Positions 12,249-19,091 of a stretch of 30,752 nt of DNA are shown here, in pieces. The translations under genes were made by a program, and so were the position numbers. Within the stretch, counting starts at the first letter, position 1. Every line of letters begins with the position of its first letter. Below the pieces are notes generated by a model that worked only from the letters and a program-made list of their open reading frames with translations, ran no database searches and was not told where the DNA came from. Source of the DNA: a virus. The stretch spans positions 1-30,752 of IMG/VR virus record IMGVR_UViG_3300050821_002165. One strand, 5' to 3'.

Positions 12249-12345
12249 TCCCCGAAACCTTTCACTGTAATCAGCGGACACAATGTCCCAAAACCGTAAC
12301 AGTGTGTACCTATAATTGCCACATTGTGCAAACGGCTGTTGCTAT

Positions 12346-13002
12346 CTATTTCACGTTTCCTGTGCGCCGTCGTATTATTGCAACAATCCGAACTGTTTCA
12401 ATCTCGGTTCCCTTCTTTCGGGATGGTATTATTACGGGCTTATACACGTCGCCATTTTCACGACATGCTGCATACTCTATGTGGTCTTTGAATGTGAGAA
12501 CGCGGCGTGCTGACATTTCAATTAAGCCAGCGCGCCTTCGCTCAATGATGACCAGCGCACCGTCCAATGGCTTTTGGCTTTCGGCGCTTATACAAACGAT
12601 AACGTCACCATTCAGTATTCCAACATCAATCATCGAGTCATCCTTCAGGATGAACGCACGATGTTCACTGTCTGGAAATTCTTGATCCTTCGGAATGATG
12701 ACGCTGCCAAGATGAAGATTATTGACCGTCCCTATTTCAAACCAAGCGCCGATAGATAGCTCGCGCTCAATCGGCACTGTTATAAGATCGCCCATTGGCA
12801 AAGCCGGAATCGGTTCTTCTATATAGGATGATATCGGCGCGAGTTCGTTCAAATGAATTTCTCTAGTACCGGCTATGATTTTATAAATGGTGCCCCTGTG
12901 CATCGGCTTTTTAAGCTTCAGCGCCTTGGTAAGAGATTCGGCTAGGCCGATAGCACTCTTCCCCGGCTTGTGGATTCCCCTGTTTACCCATTTCGAATAC
13001 AT
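12346..13002 (-). CDS. CI/LexA-like phage repressor (HTH + degenerate S24 domain)
   Basis: 218 residues from ATG 13002, with AAGGA 8 bp upstream; a TTG precedes it directly. Residues 15-60 form the helix-turn-helix (KSAIGLAESLTKALKLK, then RGTIYKIIAGTREI). Residues about 75-215 form an S24 peptidase-like domain with Ser123 in LKDDSMIDVGILNGDVIVC. The usual Ala-Gly cleavage pair appears as Ile-Gly (ELSIGAWF), and the catalytic Lys seems replaced by Arg (EMSARRVLTF). It faces the rightward Cro-position gene across the switch region and should hold the lysogenic state. Confidence 0.85.
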   Translation of the reverse strand: MYSKWVNRGIHKPGKSAIGLAESLTKALKLKKPMHRGTIYKIIAGTREIHLNELAPISSYIEEPIPALPMGDLITVPIERELSIGAWFEIGTVNNLHLGSVIIPKDQEFPDSEHRAFILKDDSMIDVGILNGDVIVCISAESQKPLDGALVIIERRRAGLIEMSARRVLTFKDHIEYAACRENGDVYKPVIIPSRKKGTEIETVRIVAIIRRRTGNVK

Positions 13003-13179
13003 CAAAAAAATCCTTCTTGTAACGTACGCGGTACAAAGTATTAAAGTTTCTCATGATGCGCGTTCGGATCGTATTCGTCAAATATTTTGTCGGGCCATCT
13101 AGCAAAATGTTCCGAATCTAGCTACAACCCGTTTCACGATGTCGCCATTATCGGTACATCGCAGGCGGGGAAACGAAAT
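13003..13179. promoter_or_regulatory. Lysis-lysogeny switch region
   Basis: 177 bp between divergent repressor and Cro-position genes. A 20-bp near-palindrome, TTGTAACGTACGCGGTACAA (13017-13036), has arms TTGTAACG and CGGTACAA with one mismatched pair. It overlaps a candidate rightward promoter: -35 TTGTAA (13017-13022), 16-bp spacer, -10 TATTAA (13039-13044). A half-site ATCGGTACAT lies at about 13150-13159. The palindrome sits just upstream of the repressor ribosome site, consistent with control of both directions. Confidence 0.5.
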
Positions 13180-13656
13180 ATGAACAGCCTTATTGCTCAG
13201 GCACTTAAGCGCCAGCAAGACCGCCCTGACATTCATAAAAAAGTCATTAAGCCTAAAGGAAGGTCGGGACACCCCCAACACGTTATAGACATGGTTTTAG
13301 ACCTTCGGGACCATGTGCCGGGCTTGAGCGCTCGCCAGATATCTACCCTCACATGCGTCGGAAGGGCACAGGTAGCGGCCTTCTTGAATAATATACAGCC
13401 GGAAGAACGTTGGACAGCCGACGACAACGAAGCTTCGGCCGCCGCAGAGCTAGCCGCACTTTGCGAGCACCACGGGACACGCGAGTACGAAGACCACGAA
13501 GGCGCGGCCACTGAATATGACCCGGTCCCGGTTCACTTCACCGCCCCGCGCTATCCCGACATTCACCGCCGCGCCGACCAGTCGCACACGAGCAAGCGGG
13601 CAATCACCCTTCCCACATTTCCGTTCATCCCATTGGCAACGAGGTACGCAGCGTGA
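13180..13656 (+). CDS. Cro-position HTH protein
   Basis: 158 residues from ATG 13180, preceded by GGCGGGGAAACG; the frame is open upstream but that part is the switch region. Residues about 25-75 (HPQHVIDMVLDLRDHVPGLS, ARQISTLTCVGRAQVAAFLN) read as a helix-turn-helix with a recognition helix in VGRAQVAAFL. The C-terminal half is acidic, then Thr/Pro-rich. As the first rightward gene it probably acts as the early regulator, but no direct Cro similarity is seen. Confidence 0.6.
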   Translation: MNSLIAQALKRQQDRPDIHKKVIKPKGRSGHPQHVIDMVLDLRDHVPGLSARQISTLTCVGRAQVAAFLNNIQPEERWTADDNEASAAAELAALCEHHGTREYEDHEGAATEYDPVPVHFTAPRYPDIHRRADQSHTSKRAITLPTFPFIPLATRYAA

Positions 13657-13850
13657 CCGAACAACACGAAGAATTCAAATTCGATATTGACGAACAAGTT
13701 TTGGTTGGCTCGTTGCAGGCAATCGTGTGCGGCACGGCGTTCTTCAAGAACATGCCGGACTCCTACCAGCTTCAGTACACCGACGAAACCGGTTGCTTGG
13801 TGGAGTCGTGGTTCGCGGAGCACCTGATTTCAAAACCCACAAAGCATTGA
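13653..13850 (+). CDS. Small SH3/KOW-like protein, 65 aa
   Basis: GTG 13653 in a GTGA overlap. Pattern FDIDEQVLVGSLQAIVCGTA, then YQLQYTDETGCLVESWFAEH: strand, turn, strand with a final W..E..L, as in small SH3-barrel phage proteins. Similar layouts occur in 13858-14478, 15788-16453 and 18775-18921. Function unknown. Confidence 0.65.
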   Translation: MTEQHEEFKFDIDEQVLVGSLQAIVCGTAFFKNMPDSYQLQYTDETGCLVESWFAEHLISKPTKH

Positions 13851-13857
13851 GGGCAAC

Positions 13858-14478
13858 ATGAACACGTTCAAGCGCGGCGATACTGTCATGCGATACGGCT
13901 GCGGAAGTTCCGTCGTTGTCTCATACAGAGACGGCCCCTACGTCTACTTCATCGGCGGCGGTTGCGCTCACTATACCGAACTTGAGATTATCACGTTCAC
14001 CGGCTGCGGATTGCTTGATGGAAAGAATGCCATTGAGGCAATGGGATTCGACGGTGAAGGCCAGACACTTGGCGAGTCTGCGCTCAAGCCGAAGTTCAAA
14101 AGTGGTGACCGTGTACAGTTGATTTGCCACGATCAAGACCACGGCACTATTACCGAAATGTTCTACGATTATTTCAGGGCTGCGTGGGATAACGGAGAGG
14201 GAAATAATATTTGGTTCGATATCTCAGATATTCGCCCGTCAACCAAGCCCACCCTTGGCAAGCCGCCGAAATTTGTTTCGTCACAAAACATCGTTGTCAA
14301 GAAAGTTGGCAGCAACTACAGGCCAAGTGCATCCCCGATAGTTCACGGCAACACCGACGATGCAGAGACGGAAGCCCGTCGTCTTGCAGTGAAACACCCC
14401 GGCGTCGAATTCGCCGTGTTCATGCTCGTTAGCAATAGCAGCGCACCGGAACCTTGCGCCGTCACGGTGTCGGTATGA
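13858..14478 (+). CDS. Protein with two SH3/KOW-like repeats
   Basis: 206 residues, ATG 13858 after GAGGGCAAC. Two similar units begin FKRGDTVMRYGCGSSVVV (residue 4) and FKSGDRVQLICHDQDHGTIT (about 80). Each is followed by a strand ending near a conserved acidic/Leu position. The C-terminal 60 residues (about 140-206) end in EFAVFMLVSNSSAPEP and form a separate alpha/beta part. KOW-like units bind nucleic acid or proteins; the role here is not known. Confidence 0.65.
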   Translation: MNTFKRGDTVMRYGCGSSVVVSYRDGPYVYFIGGGCAHYTELEIITFTGCGLLDGKNAIEAMGFDGEGQTLGESALKPKFKSGDRVQLICHDQDHGTITEMFYDYFRAAWDNGEGNNIWFDISDIRPSTKPTLGKPPKFVSSQNIVVKKVGSNYRPSASPIVHGNTDDAETEARRLAVKHPGVEFAVFMLVSNSSAPEPCAVTVSV

Positions 14479-14678
14479 TGAAGCTGAAAGACGCAAGCCT
14501 TGTACCCGGTGGGGGCATTCGCGGCGCTATATACGGCGACACTCGCGGTAGGTTCAAAGACGGACAATACGTAATCACTAGTAGCGTCGTTAGCCACAAA
14601 GGCAACGTCTACAAGACTCTGTATTCGACATACGAAGTTGAGTTTGCCTACGTCGCGCCGGATACGGACGCAGCATGA
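14475..14678 (+). CDS. Hypothetical protein, 67 aa
   Basis: ATG 14475 overlaps the upstream stop (ATGA). Contains GRFKDGQYVITSSVVSHKGN, then YKTLYSTYEVEFAYVAP, a small beta-rich fold similar in style to the SH3-like neighbours. Function unknown. Confidence 0.6.
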   Translation: MMKLKDASLVPGGGIRGAIYGDTRGRFKDGQYVITSSVVSHKGNVYKTLYSTYEVEFAYVAPDTDAA

Positions 14679-14839
14679 AACGCTGTCGAGCGCCAAACTG
14701 CACAGCGAAGTTGTTAACGCAGTCAGAACACAGAACAGGACTCTGCTTCCATTGCGGCGACGGTGAGTATCACGCTGACGAAGAGGGAACGCCACGACGA
14801 ACGCCGGAGTGGCAATCATACATAGGTGAGCGGCCATGA
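14675..14839 (+). CDS. Small zinc-ribbon protein, 54 aa
   Basis: ATG 14675 in an ATGA overlap. Residues 4-27 hold CRAPNC and CFHC, a C4-N-C2 zinc arrangement (CRAPNCTAKLLT, then TGLCFHCGDGEY). The tail is charged and helical. It resembles short zinc-finger proteins scattered in phage early regions. Confidence 0.6.
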   Translation: MKRCRAPNCTAKLLTQSEHRTGLCFHCGDGEYHADEEGTPRRTPEWQSYIGERP

Positions 14840-15015
14840 TGGAATTGTCAGCCGCTATCTTGGCGGGATTGGGCGCGAGTCTGCTTACCATCTGGCTATT
14901 TTGCCTTATGGCCGCTGTACTATTCGCGTGCGCAATTTATTTCGCATTCGATCAAATTGTTCAACTCGTAAATTATTGGAGGTTTCTGAATTGGCTAAAT
15001 CAATTGCATCGCTGA
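14836..15015 (+). CDS. Small membrane protein, 59 aa
   Basis: ATGATG at 14836. Two adjoining hydrophobic segments, ELSAAILAGLGASLLTIWLF and CLMAAVLFACAIYFAF, suggest a hairpin of two transmembrane helices. The end overlaps the Sak4-like gene by 25 bp in another frame. Function unknown; could be a holin-like protein, but there is no neighbouring endolysin. Confidence 0.55.
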   Translation: MMELSAAILAGLGASLLTIWLFCLMAAVLFACAIYFAFDQIVQLVNYWRFLNWLNQLHR

Positions 15016-15788
15016 ATTCTACGAAGTCCGACAAGCCGCCTATTACGGTCATCTACGGTATCGGTGGCGTTGGCAAGACTTCACTAGCCGCAGAATGGCC
15101 AGACCCGATTTACCTGCACACGCAAGGCGAAGAACCGCCTAGCAACATTGAGCTAGCAACGCCGGGCACCATCGAGTCTTACGATGAAATGATTGAACTG
15201 ATGACAGAACTTGTTGTTGGCGAGCACCGACACAAGACCGTCATTATCGACTCAATCGACGGGTTCGAGTCTCTTGTTTGGGCGAAGACGTGCGAACGGC
15301 TTGGTGTCAACTCGATTGAAGACCCCGGCTACGGCAAGGGCTACATTGAGACGGATCAAGAGTGGCGCTACTTCATTGATGGCGCGGCTGCGCTCAAGCA
15401 ACGCGGAATGGCTGTCGTTCTGTTGGGACACTTCGAAGTCTTCCGTTTCGATTCGCCCATTACTGACCCCTATAGCCGCTACAAGCTGAAGCTTCACAAG
15501 CGAGCCGACGCGTTGTTCCGCGAGAAGTCCGACATTGTCGCCTTCGTCAATTACCGAACCACGATCAAAGAGAAGGAAGTTGCCCGGCAGAAAACAGTTG
15601 CACACGGCGAAGGCGGCGGCGACCGCGTGATTTATCTTGAGGAACGGCCCGGCTTCTTGGCGAAGAACCGATATCAAATGCCGGTTAGCATTCCTTACAA
15701 GCTTGGTAAGGGCTACGCGGAAATGTCCAAATACTTCCCACCGCCCTACGGCGTTGTGGCCACAGAGACAAAAAAGAAGGCAGCGTAA
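14991..15788 (+). CDS. Sak4-like RecA-type recombination ATPase
   Basis: 265 residues from TTG 14991, chosen for GGAGG 8 bp upstream. Walker A GIGGVGKTS (23-31) and Walker B TVIIDSIDGFE (83-93) mark an AAA_24/RecA-core ATPase. The WRYFIDGAAALKQRGMAVVL block and a following LLGHFEV strand fit phage Sak4-type proteins, which anneal single-stranded DNA with an SSB-like partner. The DUF669 gene and a Cas4-like exonuclease follow within 3 kb, a familiar arrangement. It likely serves phage DNA recombination and repair in the cytoplasm. Confidence 0.8.
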   Translation: MAKSIASLNSTKSDKPPITVIYGIGGVGKTSLAAEWPDPIYLHTQGEEPPSNIELATPGTIESYDEMIELMTELVVGEHRHKTVIIDSIDGFESLVWAKTCERLGVNSIEDPGYGKGYIETDQEWRYFIDGAAALKQRGMAVVLLGHFEVFRFDSPITDPYSRYKLKLHKRADALFREKSDIVAFVNYRTTIKEKEVARQKTVAHGEGGGDRVIYLEERPGFLAKNRYQMPVSIPYKLGKGYAEMSKYFPPPYGVVATETKKKAA

Positions 15789-16453
15789 TGGCGACGTTCA
15801 AGAATGGGGAACGTGTTGCTGATGATTTTGGCAACACCGGTATTGTTGAAGATAGCATTGAAATGGTTCGCGTGCGATGGGATTTGTTCAGCAACATTTA
15901 CGGCGTTTATCCCGTTGAGAATTTCACACCGGTAACGCGCAACTTCAAGCCCGGTGACTACGTCCGCGTTGTACCAAGCGACTCAGACTTCGCAAACGAA
16001 ATCGGTTTCGTCTTCGAAGACGACGGCGACGATGAAGAGAACATGCCATACGTGGTAGGGTTCTTTGACGAAGAGGAATCAGAAAACAGTTTTTCGGCAA
16101 GCGAGTTGATTGCTTGGGTTCCTTTGGTTGGCGACCGCGTCGTCGCGAGTGACGATGAAGACGAAGTTGGGACCGTCATCGCCGTGGTTGACAATGCGGC
16201 CCGCGTTCTTTGGGACGAATACCCGAGTCCGCAAAATTGGCCGCTTGACGATCTTGAACCGGCTGATGGGTACGAAGAAGATGACGTGTTCGAAGTCGGT
16301 GACGAAGTCGAATATACGAATCCGTTTTTGGCATCGCCAATCACGGCTGTTGTTCTTGATAGTCGCGAAAATTGCTTGGGTGTCAGCTTCCATGCCAATC
16401 CATCAATGGACGGATATTACAACAAAGATTTTTTTGAAACGAAGGCAGCATAA
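15788..16453 (+). CDS. Acidic protein with about four SH3/KOW-like repeats
   Basis: 221 residues, TAATG overlap with the ATPase. Repeat units begin FKNGERVADDFGNTGIV (4), FKPGDYVRVVPSDSD (about 53), LVGDRVVASDDEDEVGTVI (about 112) and FEVGDEVEYTNPFLAS (about 168). Each has the G(D/E)(R/Y/E)V turn. The protein is highly acidic in its middle (FEDDGDDEENM, DEEESEN). Such charge raises the possibility of DNA mimicry, but that is only a guess. Confidence 0.65.
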   Translation: MATFKNGERVADDFGNTGIVEDSIEMVRVRWDLFSNIYGVYPVENFTPVTRNFKPGDYVRVVPSDSDFANEIGFVFEDDGDDEENMPYVVGFFDEEESENSFSASELIAWVPLVGDRVVASDDEDEVGTVIAVVDNAARVLWDEYPSPQNWPLDDLEPADGYEEDDVFEVGDEVEYTNPFLASPITAVVLDSRENCLGVSFHANPSMDGYYNKDFFETKAA

Positions 16454-16458
16454 AACAC

Positions 16459-16998
16459 ATGGCGAATCTTAATGGTCAATACGATCCAGACGCAGGCGTA
16501 CCCGGCACATTCGAAATCTTTGCTGCCGGGCCGCAGTATCTGGAATTCACCGAAACCGATATTGTCGCGACCAAGGCGGGCACCGGCAAGCTTCTCAAGT
16601 TTAAGCTTCGCATTACGAAGGGCGAGCTAGAAGACCGGCTTGTGTTCGGTCAGATGAATTTGCAGAACCCGAATCCGATTGCAACCAAGATCGGACAGGA
16701 AGAGTTTCGCGCCGCCCGTGAAGTGACCGGCGTTCTTGAACCTGAAGATACCCAAGACTTGCACTTCAAAGAGTTCGTTGGGTACGTCAAGGTAACACCG
16801 GCCAAGGGTGACTACGACGCCAAGAATGAGATTGATTGGGGTAAGACCTACAAGATTCACACTGACGGCGTTGACTCTGTGAAGGCCCCGGTTGCCGCAA
16901 ACGATAATGTCGCGGCTGATACAAAAACTTCTGCGGCTACCAAGACGACGCCGCCGAAGACCGCTGCGAAGGCCCCGTGGCCAGCGAAGGCGGCGTGA
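16459..16998 (+). CDS. DUF669 protein, probable single-strand DNA-binding partner
   Basis: 179 residues. The core (YLEFTETDIVATKAGTGKLL, KFKLRITKGELEDRLVFGQM, NLQNPNPIATKIGQEEF, then GYVKVTPAKGDYDAKNEI) follows the DUF669 pattern. DUF669 proteins are linked to Sak4-type recombinases and are thought to act like SSB. The last 40 residues are a low-complexity Ala/Lys/Pro tail. The start follows a TAA by 3 bp. Confidence 0.75.
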   Translation: MANLNGQYDPDAGVPGTFEIFAAGPQYLEFTETDIVATKAGTGKLLKFKLRITKGELEDRLVFGQMNLQNPNPIATKIGQEEFRAAREVTGVLEPEDTQDLHFKEFVGYVKVTPAKGDYDAKNEIDWGKTYKIHTDGVDSVKAPVAANDNVAADTKTSAATKTTPPKTAAKAPWPAKAA

Positions 16999-17192
16999 TG
17001 TTCTATGTCCTGATTGAATCGGAGTCGGCAGAAGCGTGCTTAATTGTTGATGACGATGGCGTGCCGCAATGGTTCGACACTGAAGACGCTGCAGTCAACA
17101 GAGCAAAAGACTATAACGGAAATACTTTGGTTTTGCGTGCTGTTGGTCGCGTAGTTGATAAGACTACGCACAAGTACACCAAGATCAAGTAA
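16998..17192 (+). CDS. Hypothetical protein, 64 aa
   Basis: ATG 16998 (TGATG overlap with the DUF669 stop). Contains MFYVLIESESAEACLIVDDD, then VPQWFDTEDAAVNRAKDYNG. A beta-beta-alpha layout with W.DTE.AA, seen in many small phage proteins and in other genes of this window. Function unknown. Confidence 0.65.
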   Translation: MFYVLIESESAEACLIVDDDGVPQWFDTEDAAVNRAKDYNGNTLVLRAVGRVVDKTTHKYTKIK

Positions 17193-17200
17193 CCCGCGAC

Positions 17201-17226
17201 GGTGGCGTACAAAGTCGCACGCCACC
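17201..17226 (+). promoter_or_regulatory. Hairpin GGTGGCGT / ACGCCACC
   Basis: Perfect 8-bp arms with a 10-nt loop, between two genes. No T run follows, so it is unlikely to be a standard terminator. It may stabilise or control the message for 17254-17559. Confidence 0.4.
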
Positions 17227-17253
17227 ACCACGTTTCACAACAAGGGATAAAAA

Positions 17254-17559
17254 ATGAGTTTTGATTTATTGAACGTCAATACGCTGCGTCGAAACAACGG
17301 GCTTACTGCGCTGACCGTGCAACAGGCGTTAGACGCCGAAGGCACCAAGCCGGATGGGGCGGACTCAACTGACTTCTTGGTTGCGTTAGCGGTGACTGCC
17401 GTTGCTATCGACAACGTACACCCACTTTACGAGACGCCTTCGGCTGGTGTCGTTGTAGCCGATACCGTTGAGCCAACCGCTGTCGAGCCTGCGCCAGTAG
17501 CAACGCCGGTTGAGCCTGCGCCCGTAGCCACGCCAGACCCTAACGTTTCTTACGCTTAA
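17254..17559 (+). CDS. Hypothetical protein, 101 aa, with tandem VEPAPVATP repeats
   Basis: ATG 17254 after CAAGGGATAAAAA. An N-terminal globular part (DLLNVNTLRRNNGLTALTVQ, QALDAEGTKPDGADSTDFL) is followed by a disordered tail holding two copies of VEPAPVATP in tandem. A linker-like tail of this kind is common in phage proteins. Function unknown. Confidence 0.65.
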   Translation: MSFDLLNVNTLRRNNGLTALTVQQALDAEGTKPDGADSTDFLVALAVTAVAIDNVHPLYETPSAGVVVADTVEPTAVEPAPVATPVEPAPVATPDPNVSYA

Positions 17560-17587
17560 AGAAAAGACGTTGTGGGTGAGCACCGTG

Positions 17588-17612
17588 TGCCCCGGCGGCT
17601 CGAATACGCCGG
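17588..17612 (+). promoter_or_regulatory. Structured leader before the exonuclease
   Basis: In the 89-bp gap a hairpin CCGGCG / CGCCGG (17592-17597 with 17607-17612) follows a second short one, GCAC CGT GTGC, at about 17580-17590. No T run is adjacent. The pair lies about 40 bp before the TTG start of the exonuclease and could affect its translation. Confidence 0.3.
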
Positions 17613-17648
17613 TACGATAAACCCTCTGCAATTTTTTAGGATTCCCAA

Positions 17649-18590
17649 TTGGCCAAGATAACTGCCGAAGTTCTGGCACCCCCGACTCCGAATGTTGATG
17701 CCATTTACAAATGGTACGAAGAGACGGCAGAGAGTTGGGATTCTCTTGGCATCAACGTCGGTGACATCGGCAAACCTTGTGACAGAGAGCTTTATTTTAA
17801 TCTTCATTGGGCTTCGCTCCCTGAGAAGGTGAAGGGCCGAAACAAACGGTTGATGGAGCGCGGCAACCTTGAAGAAGCGCGGTACGAAGCTGACCTTAAG
17901 AACATCGGTGTTGAGTTCTACGGGGCACAAGACAAGATACGGCTTGTAGCTGGCCACGTTCGCGGAAAGCGAGACGGCGCGGGAATTGGATTCCTGAACG
18001 CACCGAAGACTGAAGCGTTAGTCGAATTCAAGACTGCCAACGAAAAGAATTTCAAGATTGTCGTCAAGAAGGGCGTTAAGGAAGGCAAGCCAGAGCATTA
18101 TGGTCAGTGCCAGCTAGGCATGCACCAATTTGGACTCAGTCGCTGCCTTTATTTCGTCGTCAACAAAAACGATGAAACGATTTACGAAGAATGGATTCAT
18201 TACGACGCTGAATATTGCCTGCAGCAACTGGCGCGCGCCGAACGCATTGTAAGGGCTACCACGCCACCTGCACGCATCAGTGAAGACCCCGCAAGCTTCC
18301 TGTGTATGTTCTGCAAACACAAGGCGGTTTGTCACGAAGACGCGTTGCCGCGCGTGACGTGTCGTAGCTGTCTTCATAGTACAGCCGAAATGTCCGGCGA
18401 TGCGCATTGGACGTGCTCGCGTTGGAACAAGCCGCTTTCATTTGATGAACAGAAATTAGCGTGCGGCGCCCACTTGTTTGACCCAGACTTAGTACCGGGC
18501 GAGCAAATCGACTCCGACGAAGTCGCTGAGACTGTCACGTACCGAATGAAAGACGGCGGCGTTTGGATTGATGGAAAGGTTGAAGCATGA
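17649..18590 (+). CDS. Cas4/RecB-like PD-(D/E)XK exonuclease
   Basis: 313 residues from TTG 17649, after AGGA. Catalytic residues: Asp109 in GKRDG, Glu126 and Lys128 in LVEFKTANEKNF. Cys44 and later cysteines (CMFC, CHED) fit the iron-sulfur cluster of Cas4/AddB-type nucleases. Further cysteines (CRSC, CSRW, CGAH) add a possible zinc site in the C-terminal third. It likely resects DNA ends for the Sak4-like annealing ATPase. Its position between the DUF669 protein and the helicase supports this. No CRISPR array is present, so it is a phage exonuclease, not a spacer-acquisition enzyme. Confidence 0.8.
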   Translation: MAKITAEVLAPPTPNVDAIYKWYEETAESWDSLGINVGDIGKPCDRELYFNLHWASLPEKVKGRNKRLMERGNLEEARYEADLKNIGVEFYGAQDKIRLVAGHVRGKRDGAGIGFLNAPKTEALVEFKTANEKNFKIVVKKGVKEGKPEHYGQCQLGMHQFGLSRCLYFVVNKNDETIYEEWIHYDAEYCLQQLARAERIVRATTPPARISEDPASFLCMFCKHKAVCHEDALPRVTCRSCLHSTAEMSGDAHWTCSRWNKPLSFDEQKLACGAHLFDPDLVPGEQIDSDEVAETVTYRMKDGGVWIDGKVEA

Positions 18591-18775
18591 CGATACGGCC
18601 AAGCAAACCTTGCATTTACTGCGAAGAACCTACGCGTGCCACCGATCAAGTTTGCGGTGACTGCTATCATGACGATTTTGAAGAAGAAGACACAGAGCTA
18701 ACCGCAGCCGACGAAGCGGCATATGAACGATACAAAGAACGTGCTGACTTCGACTATTGGCACAGGTTCGACTGA
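18587..18775 (+). CDS. Small zinc-ribbon protein, 62 aa
   Basis: ATG 18587 overlaps the exonuclease stop. CIYC and CGDC pairs form a short zinc ribbon; the rest is acidic and helical (HDDFEEEDTELTAADEAAYE). Common in phage early operons, function unknown. Confidence 0.65.
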   Translation: MTIRPSKPCIYCEEPTRATDQVCGDCYHDDFEEEDTELTAADEAAYERYKERADFDYWHRFD

Positions 18776-18921
18776 TGAAGTACGCAGTCGGCGACGTTGT
18801 TTGGTGCCGCACCGTTGGTAAAGCGGCAATCATCAAAGCCGTGAACAAAAATAATTACGACGTTCGCACATACGACGGCAACGTGTTGACCGTTGAAGAG
18901 TCAGCATTGGGGAAAGAATGA
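18775..18921 (+). CDS. Tiny SH3/KOW-like protein, 48 aa
   Basis: ATG 18775 (TGATG). Sequence MKYAVGDVVWCRTVGKAAII, then YDVRTYDGNVLTVEES. The G.VV...G.A.I pattern matches the other SH3-like proteins of the window. Function unknown. Confidence 0.6.
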   Translation: MKYAVGDVVWCRTVGKAAIIKAVNKNNYDVRTYDGNVLTVEESALGKE

Positions 18922-19091
18922 CCATTCTAGAAAACAATTCGTTGCGCGGACTCACGGGGCGTAGACGCTACCGCGATACGCAACACGGACTCATTCTTCA
19001 GGTTGAGCAATATTATTGGAATGCAACGCGGTGGGAATGCGATTGGTACGACGCTGCGGTTAGTGACGTGATGGCGTTTGAACTTGCATAG
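18918..19091 (+). CDS. Hypothetical protein, 57 aa
   Basis: ATG 18918 (ATGA). Sequence MTILENNSLRGLTGRRRYRD, TQHGLILQVEQYYWN, then WECDWYDAAVSDVMAFELA. The strand-rich pattern with W.WYDA is found in phage proteins of unknown role. It overlaps the helicase start by 14 bp. Confidence 0.6.
   Translation: MTILENNSLRGLTGRRRYRDTQHGLILQVEQYYWNATRWECDWYDAAVSDVMAFELA

Noticed and set aside
14343-14891. 182-residue minus-strand ORF
   Set aside because: It lies opposite four coupled rightward genes and shows no domain pattern.
17469-17534. Direct DNA repeat as an origin or mobile-element end
   Set aside because: It is explained by the tandem VEPAPVATP protein repeat in frame.
17649-18590. Cas4-like gene as evidence of a phage CRISPR system
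   Set aside because: No repeat-spacer array, Cas1 or Cas2 is present, and the neighbours are recombination genes.
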